Part shown: positions 1 through 5,996 of the stretch, piece after piece
Layout: each line of letters starts with the position of its first letter
Position numbering within the stretch: position 1 is the first letter of the stretch
From: Candidatus Cloacimonadota bacterium
GTDB lineage: Bacteria > Cloacimonadota > Cloacimonadia > JGIOTU-2
NCBI GenBank assembly: GCA_014382685.1
Contig: JACNJG010000125.1
Location: 1-7,484, forward strand
Reading direction: 5' to 3'
Length of the DNA: 7,484 bases
Notes under the pieces: model-generated
Told to the model about the DNA's origin: nothing
Databases searched by the model: none
Seen by the model: the letters and a program-made list of their open reading frames with translations, nothing else
Translations under genes and position numbers: made by a program

Positions 1-85
1 AAAACTCAATCGTTAAAAAACTTGCATTAATTTTGCTGCCCCAAAAATTTTACCCACTAATATATTCTTTAAGGAGTCTATCTTT

Positions 86-1879
86 ATGTTAGATAAAATG
101 CGTGGTATTTCTCGCCCTGTTATCTGGATCGTTGCTATCGTGTTTATCGGCGGTATGGCAACAATGGGTATCAGCAGCGTTTTTCAGGAAAAACCTTATG
201 TAGGACAAATAGCAGGTGAGAAAATAAAATATGATGAATATTATAAGTTATTACAAAACACCTATACAAATTACATTCAGGATCCAGCAAACCAGGGCAA
301 AGAGATTGATGATGCAACATATCAACGGTTGAATGACCAAACATGGGAGCAGTTAGTTCAGAGGATTGTTCTCGATGGGGCAATTGCACGATTTGATATT
401 CATGTTTCTCCTAAGGAAGTTGCTACTAAAATGATCAATGAGCCACCTGAAATGATCACTACATATGAAGCTTTCCAAACTGAGGGACAATTTGACAAGA
501 ACAAATATTTGCAGGCACTGCAAAATCCTAAAATAGACTGGGCATGGCTTTCCGGATACTATGAACAGATCCTGCAATATGAGAAGCTGAGAAATTTTGT
601 GAACGCAGATGTCATTATCACAGATCAGATGGTTCTGGAAGATTTCATAAAAAAAGAAACCAAAGTTAAAGCTGATATCATCGTATTTGCTGCTGATCAG
701 ATCGATTCCGTGTATGTTTCCGATGAAGAGATTGCAGAATATTACGATAAAAATCTTGAAAGCTACCAAGAAAAGCCACAACGAAAATTTTGCTATGTTA
801 CGCTTCCTTTAGTACCGAGTCCGGAAGACAGAAAAGCAGCAGAAGATAAAATTAATAAGATCCATAAATTCGCTACTTCGGGTGAGGATTTTGCTGAGCT
901 CGCACGAGAATATTCAGAAGGACCCTCAGGTCCCGAGGGTGGAGATCTTGGTTATTTCACCAAAGGAAAAATGGTAAAAGAATTCGAAGATGCCGCCTTT
1001 GCACTGAAAATTAATGGGATCAGTGAGCCCGTGAAAACCCAATTTGGCTGGCATATCATCAAAGCTGTAGATTTGCGAACCAATGAGAATGGTGAAGAAG
1101 AAATGAGAGCAAGCCATATTCTTGTAAAAGTCGAACCCGGTGCAGACGCACGAAGAGATATTGAAACTGTTGCTCAAGGTTTTTATGAAAATGTTCAAGC
1201 AGATAGTTTTACTGTCATTGCCGAGGATCATGGACTGGAAGTAAAGGAATCAGAACCTTTTGCAGAAGATGCACGCTATATCCAGGGACTTGGCAGAGCG
1301 CAGATGCTTATAGATTTTGCTTTCAAAAATAAAGTAGGAGATGTGGCACCTCCCTATCGAGGCGACAAGGGTGAATATTTCATTGCCCAGATCTCTTATG
1401 AAATCGGAAAACATTATAAACCCCTTGAAAATGTGAAAAAGGAAATTTATAACAAAATCGCAATGCAAAAAAAGATGAAATTGAAAAAAGAGGAAACCGA
1501 AGCGATCGTTCCAATTCTTACTGCGGAAAATTTTACAGAAATAGTAAAAGATAATGATCTTAAAGTTGTTAGTACGGATTTTATCTCAGAAACCAGTTAT
1601 ATTCCCGATGTGGGGCGTGAAGTCAAACTCGTTCAAAAAATGATAGAGCTGGAAACACCAGGATCGATCACGGATGTTATAAGAGGAAACAAAGCGTACT
1701 TTATTGCAAAGATCGTTGAATTCCAAGCTCCTGATATGGATAAGTTCGAAGAAAAGAAAGATGCTCAGAGAATTCAGGTAGAGAATCAGCTCTTCAATCA
1801 AAATTATAATCAATGGTATGCCAAAATAAAAGAAGATGCAAAAGTTAAAGACTGGCGCAGTAAGTTCTTCCGGCTTTAA
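86..1879 (+). CDS. PpiD/SurA-like membrane-anchored peptidyl-prolyl cis-trans isomerase
   Basis: This is a 597-residue periplasmic folding factor of the PpiD/SurA class. A short basic N-terminus (MLDKMRGISR) precedes one hydrophobic segment at about residues 12-32, which should anchor the protein in the inner membrane with the rest in the periplasm. A SurA-N/PpiD-N-like helical chaperone region follows at about 38-200. A parvulin rotamase domain lies at about 231-330, with the family core EGPSGPEGGDLGYF near 278-291, a FEDAAFAL segment near 300, and a closing FGWHIIK at 320-326. A second parvulin-like start (RASHILVK, 341-348) lacks the GGDLG core and looks degenerate. Residues 375-440 and 483-548 resemble each other and form a tandem repeat. 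The start at 86 is chosen because AAGGAG (71-76) lies 9 nt upstream; Met5 is less well placed. The gene stands alone, closed by the terminator at 1904-1934. PpiD family membership is confident; the client proteins are unknown. Confidence 0.88.
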   Translation: MLDKMRGISRPVIWIVAIVFIGGMATMGISSVFQEKPYVGQIAGEKIKYDEYYKLLQNTYTNYIQDPANQGKEIDDATYQRLNDQTWEQLVQRIVLDGAIARFDIHVSPKEVATKMINEPPEMITTYEAFQTEGQFDKNKYLQALQNPKIDWAWLSGYYEQILQYEKLRNFVNADVIITDQMVLEDFIKKETKVKADIIVFAADQIDSVYVSDEEIAEYYDKNLESYQEKPQRKFCYVTLPLVPSPEDRKAAEDKINKIHKFATSGEDFAELAREYSEGPSGPEGGDLGYFTKGKMVKEFEDAAFALKINGISEPVKTQFGWHIIKAVDLRTNENGEEEMRASHILVKVEPGADARRDIETVAQGFYENVQADSFTVIAEDHGLEVKESEPFAEDARYIQGLGRAQMLIDFAFKNKVGDVAPPYRGDKGEYFIAQISYEIGKHYKPLENVKKEIYNKIAMQKKMKLKKEETEAIVPILTAENFTEIVKDNDLKVVSTDFISETSYIPDVGREVKLVQKMIELETPGSITDVIRGNKAYFIAKIVEFQAPDMDKFEEKKDAQRIQVENQLFNQNYNQWYAKIKEDAKVKDWRSKFFRL

Positions 1880-1903
1880 TCAGAATATCATTAAATAAAA
1901 ATA

Positions 1904-1934
1904 GGGCGAAAGAAATTTCGCCCTTTTGTTTTTT
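1904..1934. terminator. Rho-independent hairpin terminator, probably bidirectional
   Basis: GGGCGAAA (1904-1911) and TTTCGCCC (1916-1923) form a perfect 8-bp stem around a GAAA tetraloop. On the plus strand a T-rich tract follows (1924-1934, interrupted by one G). The left flank (about 1891-1903) is A-rich, so the same hairpin read on the minus strand is also followed by a U-rich run. It lies 24 bp after the PpiD-like gene and 17 bp after the end of the convergent pilin-like gene, so it can serve both. Confidence 0.9.
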
Positions 1935-1951
1935 CCAAAAATAAAATATTT

Positions 1952-2311
1952 CTATAACTTATGGTCCGGGAAATCTTCTTCGTTGGGACATATAACTATG
2001 ATTTCACCGGTTTCATAATCACCGCTTGCAATATATTTATCACCATGTCCATTTTCAGGGCACTCATAAGCATGGCGCAGATAACCGGTACGAACCAGTT
2101 CTACAAGATCACCTGAAAATGATTGCTTTCTTTCAAACATATAATTGTCAATAGCATCTCTTACTTTTTTCATATTTTCAATACACAGGTCTGTTTTCTC
2201 CTGCGCTTTCACATTATAGAACTGGGGAACAAGAAGAATGATCGCAAGGGCAATTATCGCTATAATGCTTATCACTGTATAAATTGAGAATCCTTTACTA
2301 TTTCTGAGCAT
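1952..2311 (-). CDS. type IV pilin-like / pseudopilin-like small protein
   Basis: This is a 119-residue protein with a prepilin-like N-terminus. A short positive leader (MLRNSKG) is followed by FSIYTVISII and a hydrophobic helix to about residue 31. Cleavage by a prepilin peptidase would be expected after Gly7, leaving Phe+1. The usual Glu at mature position +5 is Thr here (residue 12), and only a minority of minor pseudopilins tolerate that change. After the helix comes an amphipathic stretch with Cys43 (CIENMKKVRDAIDNY). A small C-terminal domain carries Cys84 (ECPENGHGDKY) and Cys108 (VICPNEEDF), so a disulfide is plausible. This CP..G..Y pattern is common in short pilin-like proteins. AGGAGAT (2316-2322, read on the minus strand) supports the start. 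No secretion or pilus assembly gene is nearby, so whether it belongs to a type II secretion, pilus or competence machine cannot be told. It may be co-transcribed with the YigZ-like gene 56 bp upstream. Confidence 0.7.
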   Translation of the reverse strand: MLRNSKGFSIYTVISIIAIIALAIILLVPQFYNVKAQEKTDLCIENMKKVRDAIDNYMFERKQSFSGDLVELVRTGYLRHAYECPENGHGDKYIASGDYETGEIIVICPNEEDFPDHKL

Positions 2312-2367
2312 TATTATCTCCTAAAATTTTGTTGAAATGAATTTCATTGCTCTGTTCAGTCAAGTTT

Positions 2368-2943
2368 TTAATCCAATTCCTTGGTTTCAAATTTGTGGCA
2401 AAATGAAATCGGGATAAGGGCTTTGATCTTCACATTCTCACCATGAATTATTTCAATTACCTTTCCCTGCACCTGATCAATTTTGTATAACATCTCGCCA
2501 AGTTCTCTGTAATTCGTTTCAATAAGCATTATTTTTTTGTTCGTTCTTGTCACTATTCGTGACTTTTTTACTGCTTCCTGCGCTGCTTCAGTATAAGCTT
2601 TTATCAAACCGCCGATACCGAGCTTGGTTCCGCCAAAATATCGAACAACAACCAGTAGAACATTCAATAACTCATCTCCTGCAAGCACCCTTAAGATTGG
2701 AGGTCCCGAAGAATGTGTCGGTTCTCCTGCATCAGTTGCATATTCTCTTATAAACTCCCCATCAATCAATCTGTATGCATAAACAATATGTGTAGTTTTC
2801 TTGAATTCAACTTCAACTTGTTTGAGAATTATATTCACGTCAGCCAATGAGGCAACATGATAGATTCTACCGTGGAACTTTGAATTTTTTATATTCAACT
2901 TGATCCACTGAGAATCCTTTATTGTCTTATACTGCTCTACCAT
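2368..2943 (-). CDS. YigZ/IMPACT (UPF0029) family protein
   Basis: This is a 191-residue protein of the usual family length (about 200). The N-terminal IMPACT/UPF0029 domain spans about residues 15-125. It includes HIVYAYR (52-58), the signature DAGEPTHSSGPPIL (71-84) and VVVRYFGGTKLGIGGLIKAY (98-117), which is the strongest family mark. The C-terminal part (about 134-190) fits the ferredoxin-like DUF1949 domain of YigZ proteins. Eukaryotic IMPACT binds GCN1 and modulates GCN2 signalling; the bacterial role is not established, although ribosome- or RNA-related functions have been suggested. The signature is slightly off the common DAGEPSGTAGKPIL form. No Shine-Dalgarno site is visible before the ATG (upstream reads TATCAAAACAAAA). 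A candidate minus-strand promoter sits so close that the transcript could be nearly leaderless. It is divergent from the DUF523/TudS-like gene. Confidence 0.9.
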   Translation of the reverse strand: MVEQYKTIKDSQWIKLNIKNSKFHGRIYHVASLADVNIILKQVEVEFKKTTHIVYAYRLIDGEFIREYATDAGEPTHSSGPPILRVLAGDELLNVLLVVVRYFGGTKLGIGGLIKAYTEAAQEAVKKSRIVTRTNKKIMLIETNYRELGEMLYKIDQVQGKVIEIIHGENVKIKALIPISFCHKFETKELD

Positions 2944-2972
2944 TTTTGTTTTGATAAATTATGCAGAGTTTT

Positions 2973-2990
2973 TGTCAATATTTGTTGACA
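2973..2990. promoter_or_regulatory. inverted repeat TGTCAA-N6-TTGACA in a divergent intergenic region
   Basis: TGTCAA (2973-2978) and TTGACA (2985-2990) are perfect inverted 6-mers separated by 6 nt. The site lies midway between the divergent YigZ-like and TudS-like starts. On the minus strand the left arm reads TTGACA, a consensus -35, followed 16 nt later by TATCAA (plus positions 2951-2956), a 4/6 match to a -10. That would start transcription within a few bases of the YigZ ATG. On the plus strand, TTGTCA (2972-2977) is 17 nt from TTTACT (2995-3000), also a weak -10. The repeat could be an operator, or simply two opposed -35 boxes. Evidence is by eye only. Confidence 0.4.
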
Positions 2991-3019
2991 TTATTTTACT
3001 GTCAGGATGGGTTACAACC

Positions 3020-3487
3020 GTGAAAGAAATGATTCTTGTCAGTGCATGTCTTCTTGGATTGCGTTGTTGTTATAATGAATGTAATAACACCGATCAACTG
3101 GTTTTAGATCTGAGAGAAAAATATATCCTTATTCCGATATGTCCGGAACAACTCGGTGGCATGCAAACACCTCGACCCCCTTCCTTCTTTATTAAAGGTG
3201 ACGGTTCTCAGACACTTGAGGGAATTGATAATCTCATAAACGATCGGAATGAAAATGTTTCTTCACACTTCCGAAAGGGCTCTGAAGAAGCCCTTAAAAT
3301 TTGTCGGCTTTTCAATATTAAAACTGCGATCCTCAAAGAAAATAGCCCCTCCTGCGGTACTCATCAAATTTATTTAAAAGAAAAATTGACAAAAGGCATG
3401 GGAGTGACTGCTACAATACTTAAATTCAATGGCATACGTGTTATGTCGGAAAATGATCTAAGGAGACCAGATGAAAGGAAAAACTAA
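3020..3487 (+). CDS. DUF523 family protein, TudS-like (putative thiouracil/thio-UMP desulfidase)
   Basis: This 155-residue protein (from the GTG) belongs to DUF523. Motifs seen are ILVSACLLG (5-13), ICPEQLGGMQTPRPP (40-54), LKENSPSCGT (105-114) and a GMGVTATIL...GIRVMSEND tail (127-146). Three cysteines in conserved positions, Cys10, Cys41 and Cys112, match the set expected to hold the catalytic [4Fe-4S] cluster in TudS desulfidases. Those enzymes are DUF523 proteins reported to remove sulfur from thiouracil or 4-thio-UMP. The cluster and the substrate are inferred here, not shown. Start choice: the frame stays open back to an ATG at 2951, but homology begins just before ILVSACLLG, leaving GTG 3020 or ATG 3029. 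AGGA at 3004-3007 slightly favours 3020, at a long 12-nt spacing. The gene heads the plus-strand cluster and overlaps the cold-shock gene by 17 bp. Confidence 0.8.
   Translation: MKEMILVSACLLGLRCCYNECNNTDQLVLDLREKYILIPICPEQLGGMQTPRPPSFFIKGDGSQTLEGIDNLINDRNENVSSHFRKGSEEALKICRLFNIKTAILKENSPSCGTHQIYLKEKLTKGMGVTATILKFNGIRVMSENDLRRPDERKN
3460..3466 (+). promoter_or_regulatory. Shine-Dalgarno site for the cold-shock gene inside the DUF523/TudS-like gene
   Basis: AAGGAGA lies 4 nt before the ATG at 3471, within the last codons of the upstream gene. It fixes the cold-shock start and implies translational coupling, because ribosomes ending at 3487 pass through the start region. Confidence 0.75.
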
Positions 3488-3677
3488 GTGGTTTAGTAAA
3501 AACAAGGGATATGGATTCATTACCGGTGATGACGGCAAAGAGTATTTTGTTCATTGGCGTTCCATTGAAAGTGGCGGCTACAGAACACTTGTAGAAAATG
3601 AAGAAGTCGAATTTGAAGCTACCGAAACTGAGAAGGGAGTCCAGGCAACAAACGTCAGAATAACGCATGAATTGTAA
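3471..3677 (+). CDS. cold-shock-domain protein (CspA family)
   Basis: This 68-residue single-domain protein is the standard length of a bacterial Csp. It reads as one OB-fold. The start MKGKTKWFSKNKGYGFI contains the RNP1-like motif KGYGFI (12-17), and EYFVHW (24-29) stands in the RNP2 position usually occupied by VFVHF. The ending GVQATNVRI matches the usual KGPQAANV region. Such proteins bind single-stranded RNA and DNA and melt RNA secondary structure; many are constitutive rather than cold-induced. The start overlaps the upstream DUF523 gene by 17 bp, with a strong internal Shine-Dalgarno site. There is no long structured 5' leader of the cspA type, which argues against classical cold-shock regulation. 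It is followed after 14 bp by the dGTPase-like gene. Confidence 0.93.
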   Translation: MKGKTKWFSKNKGYGFITGDDGKEYFVHWRSIESGGYRTLVENEEVEFEATETEKGVQATNVRITHEL

Positions 3678-3691
3678 TTGCAATAACACAT

Positions 3692-4852
3692 ATGCATAAT
3701 AAGGAACATTTCTTAAATAAGCTTTATAAAGAAACCAATCTTCATGAAGAGGAGCATCTCTCCAGATATGCGACCAAAAATACTGAAGCATACAGGAAGG
3801 TTGTAGAGCATGAGAAACGTTTGCGTGGTCCTTTTGCTATCGATCGAGACCGAATAATCTACACTGGAGCATATCGCAGATATCAGGGAAAAACACAGGT
3901 CGTGTACTTTTCCAATCTCTTTGATGAGGAGATGTCAAACCGCAGTCTGCACACGACATATGTTGCGCAGGTATCCCGCAGCATCGGCAAATTGCTGCAC
4001 CTCAACCTCGACTTGATAGAAGCAATCGCACTGGGGCATGATCTTGGGCATCCTCCCTTTGGTCATGATGGCGAAGCGATACTGAATGAGTGCTGTCTGA
4101 AATATGGCATCGGGCGGTTTCATCATAATATTGAAAGTCTTTTTATTGTTGACCAGATCACTAACCATGGAAAGGGGTTGAATCTCACATTCCAGGTTCG
4201 TGATGGTATCGTATCTCATGATGGAGAAGTTCATGACGAACAGCTTCATCCAAGGAGAGATAAAACAGAAAAAGATCTGGAAGAATTTCTCGAAGTAATG
4301 AAATCTGAGGACACAACCAGTCCTCCCGCTACTCTGGAAGCGTGCGTCGTGCGCATCTCAGATACTATCGCTTACATCGGTCAGGACATCGAAGATGCGA
4401 TACGAATGGGGTTTCTTAAAAGAGATGAACTTCCCATAGATTCGGTTCACAAACTGGGCTCTACAAATGATGAAATCCTGAGCACCCTCATTACAAATGT
4501 TATTTATAACAGCTTTGATAAAGACTATGTGGCTTTTGACAAAGAAACCTCTGATGCTTTGTATGAATTGAAGCGATTCAATTATAAAAAAATCTACAAT
4601 CACCCGTGGATAAAAAAAGAGAAATTTACTATTCGACGCGGTATGACAATTCTTTTTGATAAGTACATGGTCGATCTTGAAAAAAAACATGTTGACTCAA
4701 AAATTTTTAATCACTTTCTTAATCATAAAAGTGAGCAGTATCTCAAAGATACGAATGATGTAGAAAAAGTACGCGATTTTATCGCCACAATGACAGATCG
4801 CTATTTTAATCAGGAGCTCGAAGATTATATTCTTCCGGGAAAAGCAATTTAA
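3692..4852 (+). CDS. dGTPase-like HD-domain deoxynucleoside triphosphate triphosphohydrolase
   Basis: This 386-residue protein is of the dGTP triphosphohydrolase family. Such enzymes cut dNTPs to the deoxynucleoside plus tripolyphosphate and so help set dNTP pools. The family entry YRRYQGKTQV (61-70) corresponds to the usual FRRLQ.KTQV. The HD metal ligands are visible as His87 (RSLHTTYVAQVSRSI), His116-Asp117 within GHDLGHPPFGHDGE (115-128), and Asp224 (ISDTIAYIGQDIEDAI). All expected metal ligands are therefore present and the enzyme looks active. The sequence around His87 departs from the common RTRLTHSLEV form. No Shine-Dalgarno site precedes the ATG; the 14-bp gap after the cold-shock gene contains the palindrome ATTGCAAT (3677-3684). 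Translation probably depends on coupling, or on a start not recognised here. The preferred dNTP and any allosteric control cannot be read from the sequence. Confidence 0.92.
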   Translation: MHNKEHFLNKLYKETNLHEEEHLSRYATKNTEAYRKVVEHEKRLRGPFAIDRDRIIYTGAYRRYQGKTQVVYFSNLFDEEMSNRSLHTTYVAQVSRSIGKLLHLNLDLIEAIALGHDLGHPPFGHDGEAILNECCLKYGIGRFHHNIESLFIVDQITNHGKGLNLTFQVRDGIVSHDGEVHDEQLHPRRDKTEKDLEEFLEVMKSEDTTSPPATLEACVVRISDTIAYIGQDIEDAIRMGFLKRDELPIDSVHKLGSTNDEILSTLITNVIYNSFDKDYVAFDKETSDALYELKRFNYKKIYNHPWIKKEKFTIRRGMTILFDKYMVDLEKKHVDSKIFNHFLNHKSEQYLKDTNDVEKVRDFIATMTDRYFNQELEDYILPGKAI

Positions 4853-4880
4853 TAACCAAATTATCTAATATAGGATTCCT

Positions 4881-5988
4881 ATGGATGTAAATGTATTCGC
4901 AAAAGACGTTGAAAATCTAAAAGAAAAAATACTCGAATTGCGGAGGTATCTTTGACGTAGAGACCAAAAACGCAAAGATATCTCAGCTCGAAATAGAAAT
5001 GGCCAGCCCTGATTTTTGGAATGATCAGGAGCGTGCACGAAAAATATCAGAAAACCTGAGCATTCTGAAAGAAGATATTGAAACTGCTGAGAAGATAACA
5101 CAATCTCAGGACGAACTTGAAGCTTTCCTTGCCATTCTGCAGGAAGAAAAAGACAAAGAACTGGAAGCAGAAGCAGAGAGAAAACTTGCACAAACCAATA
5201 ATTTCCTCGATAAATTAGAAACACAACTGATTCTCAGTGACCCATACGATAAAAAGAATGCCATTCTGGAGATTCATCCCGGAGCCGGTGGAACAGAATC
5301 CCATGATTGGGCAGAGATGCTTCTTCGAATGTATGTTCGCTGGGCAGAAAACCAGAATTTTCAAGTTGAGCTTATGGATAAGCAGCCCGGAGACGTTGCC
5401 GGCATCAGTTCCGCAACTTTGGAGATAAAAGGCAAATATGCCTATGGCTATTTAAAATCGGAGATCGGTGTTCATCGGCTTGTACGCATCTCTCCTTTTG
5501 ATGCCAATAAGCGAAGGCACACTTCTTTTGCTTCTGTATTTGTATATCCGGAAGCTGACAATACGATAGAAATTGAAATAAATGAAAATGATCTAAGAAT
5601 TGACACATTTCGCGCGAGTGGAGCAGGTGGACAACATGTAAATAAAGTTAGCAGCGCAGTTCGTATTACACATATTCCCACAGGTATTGTTGCACAATGT
5701 CAGTCCGAACGCTCGCAGCTCAATAATAAAGATAATGCGATGAAGGTTCTCAAATCCCGTCTTTATCAAATGTATAAAGAAGAGCAGGATAAAAAGCGCC
5801 AAAAAATTGAAAACGAGAAAAAAAGTATCGAGTGGGGCAATCAGATCCGTTCCTATGTATTTCAGCCATACTCCATGGTCAAAGACCATCGTACCGATGA
5901 GCAAACCGGAAATGTTCAGGCGGTCATGGACGGAAATATTGACCAATTCATCGATGCTTTTTTAAAAAATAAATCATTGAATAAATAG
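4881..5988 (+). CDS. prfB: peptide chain release factor 2 (with programmed +1 frameshift)
   Basis: RF2 recognises UAA and UGA and triggers peptidyl-tRNA hydrolysis. The gene starts at ATG 4881, with AGGA at 4872-4875. It reads 24 codons to an in-frame TGA (4953-4955), then resumes in the +1 frame from GAC at 4954. The joined product is 368 residues, close to the E. coli 365. In joined numbering the codon-recognition tripeptide SPF is at 204-206 (RISPFDANKRRHTSF). The catalytic GGQ is at 249-251 (RASGAGGQHVNK), almost exactly as in E. coli. The residue before the SGAGGQ stretch is Ala, the common form, rather than the Thr of E. coli K-12. The GGTESHDWAEMLLRMYVRW segment is also typical. An ATG at 4999 opens the main reading frame, but starting there would remove 39 residues of the N-terminal domain. 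lysS follows after 8 bp. Confidence 0.96.
4942..4956 (+). promoter_or_regulatory. prfB programmed +1 frameshift signal
   Basis: An internal Shine-Dalgarno-like GGAGGT (4942-4947) is followed by the slippery codon CTT (4950-4952) and then TGA C (4953-4956), the canonical RF2 arrangement. When RF2 is scarce, ribosomes pause at TGA, the tRNA slips from CTT to TTT, and GAC is read next in the +1 frame. When RF2 is plentiful it terminates at the TGA after 24 codons. This is established autoregulation for prfB. Here it is inferred from exact motif, spacing and reading-frame geometry. Confidence 0.95.
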
Positions 5989-5996
5989 AGGTTCAC

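Noticed and set aside
22..61. Promoter of the PpiD-like gene (TTGCAT at 22 or TTGCTG at 33 with ACTAAT at 56-61)
   Set aside because: Each match is partial. The best pair puts the transcription start almost on the SD site, and AT-rich sequence gives such matches by chance.
353..781. Minus-strand open frame of 142 codons inside the PpiD-like gene
   Set aside because: The Phe/Ile/Cys-rich translation is typical of the reverse complement of an AT-rich, Lys/Glu-rich gene. No start signal or conserved motif is seen.
2333..2346. Palindrome TGAAAT-GA-ATTTCA between the pilin-like and YigZ-like genes, as a terminator
   Set aside because: The stem is short and AT-only apart from one pair, the 2-nt loop is too tight, and no U-tract follows on the minus strand. 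At most it is a weak site.
2547..2753. Plus-strand open frame of 68 codons inside the YigZ-like gene
   Set aside because: It is antisense to the strongest IMPACT motifs and has no independent support.
3441..3791. Minus-strand open frame of 116 codons across the cold-shock gene and the dGTPase start
   Set aside because: It is the antisense shadow of two well-supported genes, with no SD site and no family motif.
4865..5224. Minus-strand open frame of 119 codons opposite prfB
   Set aside because: It has no recognisable family motif and lies wholly against the conserved RF2 coding sequence and its frameshift site.
4999..5988. prfB as a 329-residue gene starting at ATG 4999
   Set aside because: It lacks the first part of the RF2 N-terminal domain and has no good SD site. 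The upstream frame with the CTT TGA C frameshift restores normal length.
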